The notes under the pieces: model-generated
Told to the model about the DNA's origin: nothing
What the model saw: the letters and a program-made list of their open reading frames with translations, nothing else
Databases searched by the model: none
Shown here: piece by piece, positions 1 through 7,850 of the stretch
How positions within the stretch are numbered: position 1 is the first letter of the stretch
How the letters are laid out: every line of letters starts with the position of its first letter
Translations under genes and position numbers: made by a program
Assembly (NCBI GenBank): GCA_003557545.1
Contig: PWOD01000098.1
Span: forward strand, 1-23,089
Direction of reading: 5' to 3'
DNA: 23,089 nt
Source: a bacterium
Lineage (GTDB): Bacteria > T1Sed10-126

Positions 1-44
1 ATATAAACGGACAAAAAAAGAAAAAAATGCAATTTTTTAGTCAT
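1..44 (-). CDS. Start of an exported or membrane protein gene (partial, runs off left edge)
   Basis: The first 14 complete codons of a gene lie on the minus strand, starting ATG at 44-42 and continuing past base 1. The reading frame gives MTKKLHFFLFLSVY. An AGGAG Shine-Dalgarno sequence sits 6 nt before the ATG, and a promoter-like sequence lies just upstream at 98-125. Two lysines followed by a Phe/Leu-rich run resemble a signal peptide or first membrane segment. It follows glmS by about 70 bp in the same direction but seems to have its own promoter. The product cannot be identified from so few residues. Confidence 0.55.
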   Translation of the reverse strand, partial: MTKKLHFFLFLSVY

Positions 45-97
45 TAAAAACTCCTAGAAAACTATACTCATAAATTCTATCAATAACTTATAATCTT

Positions 98-125
98 ATT
101 ATATTGTTTTATTAAACCTACTCAA
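98..125 (-). promoter_or_regulatory. Putative sigma-A promoter for the left-edge gene
   Basis: On the minus strand, TTGAGT (125-120) and a perfect TATAAT (103-98) are separated by 16 bp. The -35 box overlaps the glmS stop codon. The predicted start near position 91 gives a leader of about 47 nt before the ATG at 44. This is from consensus match only. Confidence 0.45.
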
Positions 126-1938
126 CAGTAACTGATTTAGCAAGGTTTCGTGGTTGATCAACATCACAACCCCGCCGCACCGCCAGCTCATAGGAAAGAA
201 TCTGCATCGGTGGCGTGGTTAAAAATGGGGTTAAAAGTTCAGCTGTCTGTGGTATCGCTATCTGGTAGTCACAGACCTCCGCCAATCCCGAGCGATCATC
301 AACCATGGAAACGCCAAAAACTATCCCACCCCGGGCTTTAACCTCCTCAACATTACTTAACATTTTACTATAAACCCGACTGGTAGGCCCCAGAACTACA
401 ACCGGTATCTCCTCATCAATCAGCGCGATCGGCCCATGTTTCATCTCACCGGCCGGATAACCTTCGGCATGTATATAGGATATTTCTTTAAGTTTCAAAG
501 CCCCTTCCATTGCAATCGGATAGTTAAGATGCCTGCCCAAAAATAAAAAATCTTCCTTTTTGAACTGTTCCCTGGCGATCTTTTTATAGAGACTCCTGTC
601 CCGAATAAGACTATCTACCTGATCCGGCAGTTCAATTAACTTTTCCAGTAGATCAGGTTGTTCACCATAACTCCCCCGTAATCTTCCCAGAAAATAGGAA
701 AAAAGAAACAGTACCAGCAGCTGGGTTGTAAAAGATTTAGTTGAAGCAACACCGATCTCCGGCCCGGCGTGGGTATAGATCACATCATCTGCTTCTCGGG
801 CCATGGTCGAACCCAACACATTACAGATCGTCAAAACCGGTACACCCTGAGCTGAAACTTTACGCATGGCTGCCAGAGTATCAGCCGTTTCACCACTCTG
901 ACTGACGGCTATCAACATTTCAGTCCCAGCATCATAGTTGAGAGAACGGTATCTATATTCCGAACCAATATCTACCTCAACGTGTAAATCAGTCATTTCT
1001 TCCAACCAGTACCGAGCCACCATACAGGCATGATGTGATGTTCCACAGGCTATCAGGGTAAGTTTTTTTAGATTTTTTAAAACCTCTTCGTCCAGCTCAA
1101 GGTTTGGGAAAACTACCCGAGAACCATCAACTCTCCCCTGCATTGCCTGTCTCAACACCTGCGGCTGCTCGGCAATCTCTTTCAGCATAAAATGTTTATA
1201 GCCACCCTTCTGAGCCTGAACAGCATCCCAGCTTATACTATTAATCGATTTTTTCCGTTTTTCTCCCTGGATCGTCTGAACGGTAATTTCATCGGGAGTT
1301 AAGGTGGCTATTTCATCTTCATCCAGAAAAATAACCTCGCGGGTGAAATCCAGCAGAGCCGGAAGGTCGGACGCAATATAATTCCCATCGCCGCTGCAGC
1401 CGATAATCAAGGGACTACCAGAGCGAGCTGCCACCAGTTTCCCCGGTTCATTCAGATGCATCGCAGCCACAGCATAAGAACCTTCCACCTCCTGCAATGT
1501 TAGTCTAAGAGCTTCGGTTAAATCACCTTCGTAATTTTCTGCTAACCGATGAACCAGAACTTCAGTATCGGTTTGCGACTTAAATTCTGGATTGGTTGTG
1601 AGTTTCTGCCGGAGTTGTTCATGGTTTTCAATAATTCCATTATGTACCAGCATGAGACTTTTATCCTCAGAAAAATGGGGGTGAGCATTAGCTTTCGACG
1701 GTTCACCATGAGTTGCCCAGCGAGTGTGACCTATACCGCTGGTTCCATGTACCATGGTTTCCATCAATGCATCTTCCAATCGAGATATTTTACCTTTAAC
1801 TTTTTTGAGGAAAAACTCACCCTCCTCTTCAACTGCTATGCCAGCCGAATCATACCCTCGATATTCCAGCCTGTACAATGACTCCAAAATAACCGGTAAG
1901 GCCCGGGCTTCTCCTGTATAGCCTGCTATTCCACACAT
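118..1938 (-). CDS. glmS: Glutamine--fructose-6-phosphate aminotransferase (isomerizing)
   Basis: GlmS makes glucosamine-6-phosphate from fructose-6-phosphate and glutamine, the first step to UDP-GlcNAc for peptidoglycan. The 606-residue protein has the family's normal length. It starts MCGIAGYTG, so Cys2 is positioned as the N-terminal nucleophile of the class II glutaminase domain (about residues 1-220). Two SIS sugar-isomerase domains follow, including the segments IACGTSHHA and ISYIHAEGYPAGEMKHGP, and it ends RNLAKSVTVE as expected. The ATG lies inside the end of pdxJ (13-bp overlap), so it is translated from the same message. That overlap leaves no room for a glmS ribozyme leader directly upstream. 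Its position after glmM places both GlcN-phosphate enzymes in one operon. Confidence 0.97.
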   Translation of the reverse strand: MCGIAGYTGEARALPVILESLYRLEYRGYDSAGIAVEEEGEFFLKKVKGKISRLEDALMETMVHGTSGIGHTRWATHGEPSKANAHPHFSEDKSLMLVHNGIIENHEQLRQKLTTNPEFKSQTDTEVLVHRLAENYEGDLTEALRLTLQEVEGSYAVAAMHLNEPGKLVAARSGSPLIIGCSGDGNYIASDLPALLDFTREVIFLDEDEIATLTPDEITVQTIQGEKRKKSINSISWDAVQAQKGGYKHFMLKEIAEQPQVLRQAMQGRVDGSRVVFPNLELDEEVLKNLKKLTLIACGTSHHACMVARYWLEEMTDLHVEVDIGSEYRYRSLNYDAGTEMLIAVSQSGETADTLAAMRKVSAQGVPVLTICNVLGSTMAREADDVIYTHAGPEIGVASTKSFTTQLLVLFLFSYFLGRLRGSYGEQPDLLEKLIELPDQVDSLIRDRSLYKKIAREQFKKEDFLFLGRHLNYPIAMEGALKLKEISYIHAEGYPAGEMKHGPIALIDEEIPVVVLGPTSRVYSKMLSNVEEVKARGGIVFGVSMVDDRSGLAEVCDYQIAIPQTAELLTPFLTTPPMQILSYELAVRRGCDVDQPRNLAKSVTVE

Positions 1939-2669
1939 GTTAAACGATCCGCCTCCACTATCAACTTTTTCATCTGATGCGTTGCCTCACCAATACCCAC
2001 ACTCACAGCTCGTGCAATTATTGCATGTCCTATATTAAGCTCTATCACCCGGGGAATCATTGCCACTTCTACCACGTTATGATAGTTCAAACCATGGCCG
2101 GCATAAACCTCCAGCTCCAGCCTGTCTGCCGCCTCAGCAGCATTTTCCAACCGCCTCAATGCCGCAGCACGTTGTTCGGTTCCCACGGCAGTTTCCGCAT
2201 AATCTCCTGTATGTAGCTCCACACCTTCAACCCCTATTGCCGCGGCTGCTTCGATCTGCTGTTTGTCCGGATCAATAAAGGCTGCCACCTCGATCCCTGA
2301 CTTCTGTAAAACCGCCGTAACCTGTTTGATCTTCTCAACAGCACCACAGAGATCCAATCCACCTTCAGTCGTAATCTCCTGCCTGTTTTCCGGGACAAGC
2401 GTAACCTTCTCTGGCTTCCAATCAACTGCTTTCTCAATCAGTTGCTGATTAACCGCCATTTCCAGATTGAGTGGTGTTTTTAAAGTTTGTTTTAAAATCT
2501 CCACATCGCGGTCATGAATATGTCGCTGGTCCAGCCGCCGGTGCACCGTAATCAGATCAGCACCATTAATTTCAGCCTGCGCCGCGGCGAAAACAGGGTC
2601 AGGTATAGCAATCCCTCTCGCTTCTCTTAAGGTGGCCACATGATCAACATTAACACCTAATTTGATCAA
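1926..2669 (-). CDS. pdxJ: Pyridoxine 5'-phosphate synthase
   Basis: PdxJ condenses 1-deoxyxylulose-5-phosphate with 3-amino-2-oxopropyl phosphate to form pyridoxine 5'-phosphate in the DXP-dependent PLP route. The 247-residue protein has the usual length and family motifs: NVDHVATLR near the N-terminus, ITVHRRLDQRHIHD (the His/Arg/His active-site strand, variant of the usual HLREDRRHI), LVPE, ELHTGDY, VYAGHGLNYHNV and ELNIGHAIIARAV. The start is TTG at 2669, chosen because AGGTGAG lies 5 nt upstream. It lies between glmM (60-bp gap) and glmS (13-bp overlap). Most Bacillota use PdxS/PdxT instead, so PdxJ here is notable. PLP enzymes are not otherwise visible in the operon. Confidence 0.95.
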   Translation of the reverse strand: MIKLGVNVDHVATLREARGIAIPDPVFAAAQAEINGADLITVHRRLDQRHIHDRDVEILKQTLKTPLNLEMAVNQQLIEKAVDWKPEKVTLVPENRQEITTEGGLDLCGAVEKIKQVTAVLQKSGIEVAAFIDPDKQQIEAAAAIGVEGVELHTGDYAETAVGTEQRAAALRRLENAAEAADRLELEVYAGHGLNYHNVVEVAMIPRVIELNIGHAIIARAVSVGIGEATHQMKKLIVEADRLTCVE

Positions 2670-2729
2670 TTGTTCTCACCTGCCATAAATTTACTTGCTC
2701 ACTCGTCAACTCATCAATGGTCATCATTT

Positions 2730-4067
2730 TCACTGCTCCAGATCAGCAATTTCCTGCTGTATTTTTAAACCGACCTGATCGGCATATTCCTCAAGGAGAT
2801 CCTTATTTTTACCTTCCAGCATGACCCGCACCAGCGGCTCAGTCCCTGAATATCTCACAAACAGCCTACCTTCGTCGCCTAATCTCTTTTCAATCTTTTC
2901 AATCAACTGGGTCGTCGACTCCAGACGGTTCAACTCCGGTTTGAAACTAACCTCAAAATTTTTCAGCACCTGAGGATATTTAACCAGCTGACGATTCCAT
3001 TCATAGAGTTTCGTCTTAGCCTCCGAAAGAATCTGCAGAATCAATAAAATACTATGCAACCCGTCACCGGTCGGCAGCCAGTTTCGATCAATGATATGTC
3101 CGGACTGTTCCCCTCCAATCGACCAGCCCTGTTCTATCAGCTTATGATAAACCTGGCGATCCCCCACATCGACGAGCCGATAATCAATCTGCTGACTTTT
3201 TAATTTGTTCAGCAGAGCTAAATTGGTCATAACCGTCAGCACAACCCCCTCTTCTGACTGCCCGGCAGCCCGATGGCTGGCCAGCATGTAGAGCAACAGA
3301 TCACCATCAACCACCTCCCCTTTTTCATCGATCGCCAGCAATCTATCGGCATCACCATCCAGGGCAAACCCAATATCAACATCCCACTTCTCCATCTCCT
3401 GCCGCAAATTTTTAAGATTAAGACTTCCACAATTTAAATTAATATTAGTTCCATCAGGCTCAGTATTAACCGTGATCAACGCGTTACAACTATCTTCCAG
3501 AACCGGTTCGACCAGCCTTGACGCACCACCATTCGCACAGTCAACCAATATCCTGCCCGGATAAAATACCGAGCGATCGGCCAGCACCTCAAGATATTCA
3601 GCAAGCCATTTGTCGGCCTCCAGACTGCTGGTAATCTCTACCGCCTCAACCAGGTGAAAATCACTCGCATCTATCAACTGTTCGATTTTCTCCTCCTCAG
3701 CTTGCAACAGTTTAGCCCCCGAAGAGTTAAACAGCTTAATACCATTATCATGATAGGGGTTGTGGGAAGCTGAGATCATCACTCCACCGGCCGTTTCGCG
3801 TCCTCGCGTGGCGAAGGCCAGCGAAGGTGTCGAACAGAGGCCCAGCCGGGCAACCTTAAAACCGCCGCTTTGCAACCCGGCCGCCACAAGATTGACCAGG
3901 TAATCTCCACTTGTTCTTCCATCATGCCCGATTATTACCAATCGCTCATCAGTTGTCTGCTGCCAGTAACTGGCTATACCCTGCGCAATCCGCAAAACTT
4001 TTTCAGGAACAAGAGGAGGATGATTAACACGCCCCCTGATTCCATCAGTGCCAAATAATCTTTTCAT
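2730..4067 (-). CDS. glmM: Phosphoglucosamine mutase
   Basis: GlmM interconverts glucosamine-6-phosphate and glucosamine-1-phosphate on the way to UDP-GlcNAc. The 445-residue protein starts MKRLFGTDGIRG, the family's N-terminal signature. It has the phosphoserine loop ISASHNPYHDNG (Ser101), the Mg-binding loop ALDGDADR (residues 235-242), the sugar-binding segment GGEQSGHII, and the C-terminal phosphate-binding loop RYSGTEPLVRV. All four domains appear intact. The ATG overlaps the cdaR stop as ATGA, indicating translational coupling. In Bacillota, cdaA-cdaR-glmM is a conserved unit and GlmM is known to bind and restrain CdaA, so the same regulation is likely here by family knowledge. Confidence 0.97.
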   Translation of the reverse strand: MKRLFGTDGIRGRVNHPPLVPEKVLRIAQGIASYWQQTTDERLVIIGHDGRTSGDYLVNLVAAGLQSGGFKVARLGLCSTPSLAFATRGRETAGGVMISASHNPYHDNGIKLFNSSGAKLLQAEEEKIEQLIDASDFHLVEAVEITSSLEADKWLAEYLEVLADRSVFYPGRILVDCANGGASRLVEPVLEDSCNALITVNTEPDGTNINLNCGSLNLKNLRQEMEKWDVDIGFALDGDADRLLAIDEKGEVVDGDLLLYMLASHRAAGQSEEGVVLTVMTNLALLNKLKSQQIDYRLVDVGDRQVYHKLIEQGWSIGGEQSGHIIDRNWLPTGDGLHSILLILQILSEAKTKLYEWNRQLVKYPQVLKNFEVSFKPELNRLESTTQLIEKIEKRLGDEGRLFVRYSGTEPLVRVMLEGKNKDLLEEYADQVGLKIQQEIADLEQ

Positions 4068-5011
4068 TCGATTTCCTCCACTATTACCTCGACCATTTTA
4101 TATTCACTGTAACCTTCCACAAGCTCCACATCCTCTGGCAGTAAAATCCGCGCTTCTTCAATCGAAACACCGGGTTCTTCAGGCAACTCAACCACAACCT
4201 GAATATCTTCTACCGAAAGTCCTTCTAACAGTTGAGGCGGGCCCTGTACAGCAAAATTCAGCAGTGCCGGATCGATCTCAAATTTTCTATCATCTGTTTC
4301 TTCAACCTCCACAGGAACATCAGTAACTCTTTTGACCACATAGGAGGGAGTCACGGATAATCTCAATTCAAACTGATTGTTTTCTGGCTCTTTCACCCGG
4401 ACCCCGGGATCACTAACCGCTGACAGCTGATAACTAACGGGAGATTCATCAGGATCCGGCCAATTATGTCTTTCTAAACGTAAATTTTCCACTGTCTCGA
4501 TCAGTTTTTCCGGACCGGAAATTATCGCGGTCGACGGCTCAATTTCGCTGTGATAATCAAACCCCGCTAGCTGCTCACCCACCAGATCAGGCACAACTCC
4601 CACCTCCCGCTCAGCCTGCCCATTCAGTCTAACTTCAATCCTTTCCGGAACTACATCCAGCAGCTCCAACCCCCGCGGGTAACTGATTTGCCACCGGTCA
4701 ACCGGAATTTCCACCGACCCCTTTTCCAAATCAACCGACGCCAGCGAAATAACCAGATCGAGATCATCTGACGAAAGATTTTCCAACACTGTTTTGGGCC
4801 CACGCAAACCAACAGTCACTATCCGTTCTACATCTTCTTCAACCAGGTATTCTTCCGGAATTTCGGCAAATTCAACCTCAACATCGAACTCATCAACCCC
4901 GATCTGCTGATAGGCTATCCAGATCCATAAACTGAATGCAAGCAGTAAACAGCACAGTTTGGAAAACCAGTTGCTCAACAGATATTTTCGAAGAAGACTA
5001 TTTATTTTCAT
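4064..5011 (-). CDS. cdaR: CdaA regulatory protein with YbbR repeats
   Basis: This membrane-anchored protein modulates the diadenylate cyclase CdaA. It has 315 residues: a short basic N-terminus, one membrane segment (about residues 16-35, with the run LCCLLLAFSLWIWIAY), then an extracytoplasmic part made of about three YbbR-type repeats of 80-90 residues, each showing the pattern of short beta strands around VPVEVE/IPVDRW-like motifs. The outer part is strongly acidic, with many Glu and Asp, which fits a salty habitat but does not prove it. It overlaps cdaA by 4 bp (ATGA) upstream and glmM by 4 bp downstream. The assignment rests on topology, repeats and gene order together. Confidence 0.93.
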   Translation of the reverse strand: MKINSLLRKYLLSNWFSKLCCLLLAFSLWIWIAYQQIGVDEFDVEVEFAEIPEEYLVEEDVERIVTVGLRGPKTVLENLSSDDLDLVISLASVDLEKGSVEIPVDRWQISYPRGLELLDVVPERIEVRLNGQAEREVGVVPDLVGEQLAGFDYHSEIEPSTAIISGPEKLIETVENLRLERHNWPDPDESPVSYQLSAVSDPGVRVKEPENNQFELRLSVTPSYVVKRVTDVPVEVEETDDRKFEIDPALLNFAVQGPPQLLEGLSVEDIQVVVELPEEPGVSIEEARILLPEDVELVEGYSEYKMVEVIVEEIE

Positions 5012-5760
5012 AGGCTCATATATGTGTAGAGATAATCTTCAAGCTGTTCCAGATCGATCCCGATATGAATATTATTCTTATGGGTCAAAGTAATCTCTCC
5101 AGTTTCTTCCGATATTGAAACTATTACTGCATCAGATTCTTCCGCCAGCCCCACGGCAGCACGATGCCGTGTGCCAAAATTAGCTGGTAAATCAGTCCTA
5201 TCGCTCAGCGGTAACACACATCCAGCCGCAACAATCTTATTATCCTTAATTATTACCGCACCATCATGTAACGGTCCTTTTGACATAAAAATCGTCGTTA
5301 ACAGCTCTGTTGTGACAAGCGAATTTATTTCAGTTCCGGTGTCCAGAAGGTTTTTTAATCCAACATCCTTTTCCAGAACGATCAGCCCCCCGACCTCCCG
5401 GCGAGAAAACTTTTTGCAGGCTTTAACAATCCGATCGATCAGCTCCTCGCTTTCCAACTCCTCAAAAAAAGACCAGAATCGTCGCCGGCCCAGATTGGTA
5501 AACCCGGCCCGCAGCTCCGGCTGGAAAAGAATAATCAGAAAAATTAATCCTACCTCGAAAAACCGGCCAAACAAAAAATTCAACATATGCAGGTTGAGCA
5601 GCTCACCAAGGCCGCGGAAAAGAATAAACAGCCCCACACCCAACAAAATCTGCAGCGCCCTGGTTCCCCTGATAGTTAGATAAATACCGTAAAAGATCAA
5701 AAAGGTTATAATGATATCCAGTAAATCTGTCCAGGTTATATAACGCAAGATATCAATCAT
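5008..5760 (-). CDS. cdaA: Diadenylate cyclase CdaA
   Basis: CdaA makes cyclic di-AMP from two ATP. The 250-residue protein has three N-terminal membrane helices (about residues 12-30, 36-54 and 60-80) followed by a DAC domain. The catalytic motif LHDGAVII (Asp166-Gly167-Ala168) and the FGTRHRAAVGL motif (Arg198-His199-Arg200) are intact, so it should be active. Cyclic di-AMP normally controls potassium and osmolyte transport and cell wall balance in Gram-positive bacteria. The start ATG overlaps the stop of the PilZ gene (ATGA), and the stop end overlaps cdaR by 4 bp. The gene order cdaA-cdaR-glmM is standard; the PilZ gene directly before it is not. Confidence 0.97.
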   Translation of the reverse strand: MIDILRYITWTDLLDIIITFLIFYGIYLTIRGTRALQILLGVGLFILFRGLGELLNLHMLNFLFGRFFEVGLIFLIILFQPELRAGFTNLGRRRFWSFFEELESEELIDRIVKACKKFSRREVGGLIVLEKDVGLKNLLDTGTEINSLVTTELLTTIFMSKGPLHDGAVIIKDNKIVAAGCVLPLSDRTDLPANFGTRHRAAVGLAEESDAVIVSISEETGEITLTHKNNIHIGIDLEQLEDYLYTYMSL

Positions 5761-6443
5761 CTGGAATCATTCTCATTTCTTTTTTTAAGTTCCACCTGGC
5801 GACGATACGTATATCTTAACAACACCTTCTTATATTCATCCAGTAATCCTTCGAACTCTACAGCCAGATAAGCAGCTTCCTCCAGCTGTTTTTTTTCAGA
5901 CCGGATGATAACTCCCTGAACCTCATCAAACCTCATCTTTACCTCAGGAATCTCAAAATGAAGCGAAACCGGTGTGTTAGGCGGCACCTCCAGCGGCGAG
6001 CGAAATTTGACCCCCCCGGCACTGATATCAACAATGGTTCCCTTTATAACCCGGGGTAGATTCAATTTTTTACGTCCCGATTCGACCACCAGCAACCCGG
6101 AAATCTCACAGGGAACCCGTAAAAAATCACGTAGTTGAATACGCTTTACCCGGGACGGAGTCTCCAGGGTCAGCAATGGTGGTTCAGCAAGATCATCCCG
6201 TTCTATCAGCACAGTTTCAAACTGATATCTTGCCCCCGCCTCCCGGTATTCAACAAACAGCGGCTGACCTTTGCCAACCGGTAGATAAAGTTTTTTTACA
6301 CTGGGCACCTCAACCAGCATCATCCGGTCGGTAAGTTCATCAATAACTGTCCGGTATTTGCCTTTGAACGGTCCCTCATGAATCCGCAACTCAAGTCTCT
6401 GGCCCTTTCCCAGCCGGGGCTCAACATACCTTATATCAGCCAC
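5757..6443 (-). CDS. YcgR-like PilZ-domain c-di-GMP receptor
   Basis: This 228-residue soluble protein has an N-terminal YcgR-type domain (about residues 5-95) and a C-terminal PilZ domain (about 100-215). The PilZ domain keeps both c-di-GMP-binding elements: an RxxxR motif at Arg105-Arg109 within QLRDFLRVPC, and DxSAGG at residues 139-144 within TIVDISAGGVKF. It should therefore bind c-di-GMP. Family members slow flagellar rotation or regulate envelope functions, but no motility genes are nearby. The GTG start overlaps the end of folP by 8 bp, and the stop overlaps cdaA by 4 bp, so it is co-translated with the c-di-AMP synthase. The specific target is unknown. Confidence 0.9.
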   Translation of the reverse strand: MADIRYVEPRLGKGQRLELRIHEGPFKGKYRTVIDELTDRMMLVEVPSVKKLYLPVGKGQPLFVEYREAGARYQFETVLIERDDLAEPPLLTLETPSRVKRIQLRDFLRVPCEISGLLVVESGRKKLNLPRVIKGTIVDISAGGVKFRSPLEVPPNTPVSLHFEIPEVKMRFDEVQGVIIRSEKKQLEEAAYLAVEFEGLLDEYKKVLLRYTYRRQVELKKRNENDSR

Positions 6444-7275
6444 TCTCGCTCACCCTCTGACCCTTGAGCCAACCCCACGTCTTCAACAACTCTCGATGCT
6501 CAGCAACATCATGCACACGTAGAATATCAACCCCGCCTTCAATCAAATAAATCGATGTTGCCAGTGTTCCTACCAGCCGCCGTTCTACCGGTTTATCCAG
6601 TATCTCAGCTAGATAAGACTTCCGACTATGGCCGACCAGCAGAGGACAACCAAGTTCTTTTAGCCGCTTAATACCCTGAAAAATCTGCTGATTATGGGAT
6701 AGTTCTTTTCCAAACCCGATTCCCGGATCAAGAATTATCTTTTCCACATCAATCCCCCGGGAAACTGCGAACTCAACCCGCTCTGCAAAAAAATCATATA
6801 TATCTTCCACAACATCATTTTACCGAGGGTTATTTTGCATTGTTCGAGGTTGCCCCTGCATATGCATGAGAACGATTTTTGCCCCCGCATCGGCCACCAG
6901 CTCAGCCAGGCCGGTATCCCCACGTAGAGCAGTTATATCATTAATCATACCAATCCCCGCCTGCAGCGCCTCATCCACCACCGGGGCCCGATATGAATCA
7001 ATCGAAAATTCACAGTCAAGTTCCAACCGGGACAGTTCCTGTAGAACAGGCCGAACTCTTTGTAGCTCCTCTTCAACCGCTATTTCCGGTGCCCCGGGCC
7101 GGGAAGACATACCACCCATATCAACTATTTCAGCCCCCTGATCAACCATCTGCGCAATTCGCTTTAATATTTCATCAACTTCTGAATAACGTCCTCCATC
7201 ATAAAAAGAATCAGGAGTTAAATTGAGTATACCCATGATCTGTGGAGATGAGACCTCCAACCTCTGCTCAATCAA
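6436..7275 (-). pseudogene. folP: Dihydropteroate synthase interrupted by an in-frame TAA
   Basis: FolP joins p-aminobenzoate to dihydropterin pyrophosphate in folate synthesis. All family motifs are present: MGILNLTPDSFYDGG, VDMGGMSSRPG, FSIDSYR, MINDITAL, LMHMQGQPRTMQ, then LDPGIGFGK, LVGHSRKSY and ILRVHDV. However, a TAA at 6822-6820 interrupts the gene in the same frame, just after the codons for QNNPR and before NDVVEDIYDFF, where family members usually have Tyr (a TAT/TAC to TAA change would explain it). The first part is 151 residues; the second could restart at GTG 6810, but no good ribosome site precedes it. The first start is TTG 7275. Explanations are a true nonsense mutation, a sequence error, or two separately made halves that assemble; the cut falls after strand 5 of the barrel. 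Confidence 0.85.
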
Positions 7276-7277
7276 AA

Positions 7278-7850
7278 CTACTCAATCTCCTCAAGAGCCA
7301 TTTTGGTTGGCTTAAAAATATATTTGCAATGCCGGTAGTTTTCCTGGTAATCAAGACCGTACCCAACCAGAAACTCATCCGGTGCCTCAAATCCATAATA
7401 ATCAATGGGAACCTCCACAGTACGCGGGCGGTCCTTGCTCAATAAAGTACATATCGACAGGGAAGCCGGATCACGTGTTTCCAGGGTCTTTTTTAGATTG
7501 TAATATGTCAGACCGGTATCGATTATATCCTCAACTATCAACACGTGACGGTGATAAATATTTTCCTTGGCATCCTTCACAATCCGCACAATTCCAGAAC
7601 TTTCCTTACTATTTTCATACGAGGAGACCAACATAAAATCAACCGCTATATCAAGTTTTATTTCTCGGATTAAATCAGCCATGAAAATAAAGGCACCACG
7701 GAGCACACCAATCACCAGTAACTCTTTACCCCAAAAATCCTCAGTTATCTGCTTCCCCAATCTTTCCACTTTGTTCTTAATATCCTGCTCACTAAAAACA
7801 ATTTTTTCAACAATCACCGGCTGCTCGCCTGAACTCTCAGATAGCTCCAT
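7278..7850 (-). CDS. hpt: Hypoxanthine phosphoribosyltransferase
   Basis: Hpt salvages hypoxanthine (often also guanine) with PRPP to give IMP or GMP. The 190-residue protein has the PRPP-binding signature VLIVEDIIDTGLT (Glu107, Asp108, Asp111), the upstream LRGAFIFMADL segment with the conserved Arg-Gly, and the C-terminal VGYGLDYQENYR motif. The ATG at 7850 overlaps the tilS stop by 1 nt (TAATG). The N-terminus is some 10 residues longer than many homologues. The tilS-hpt pair is conserved throughout Bacillota, where the products can also interact; ftsH, which often follows, is absent and folP follows instead. Confidence 0.96.
   Translation of the reverse strand: MELSESSGEQPVIVEKIVFSEQDIKNKVERLGKQITEDFWGKELLVIGVLRGAFIFMADLIREIKLDIAVDFMLVSSYENSKESSGIVRIVKDAKENIYHRHVLIVEDIIDTGLTYYNLKKTLETRDPASLSICTLLSKDRPRTVEVPIDYYGFEAPDEFLVGYGLDYQENYRHCKYIFKPTKMALEEIE

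Noticed and set aside
22-38. A/T-only hairpin as glmS terminator
   Set aside because: Seven A-T pairs are too weak, and the bases are better explained as Lys and Phe codons of the left-edge gene.
5171-5683. 170-codon plus-strand frame
   Set aside because: It lies opposite cdaA, has Ser/Pro/Arg-rich antisense composition and no domain; cdaA is certain.
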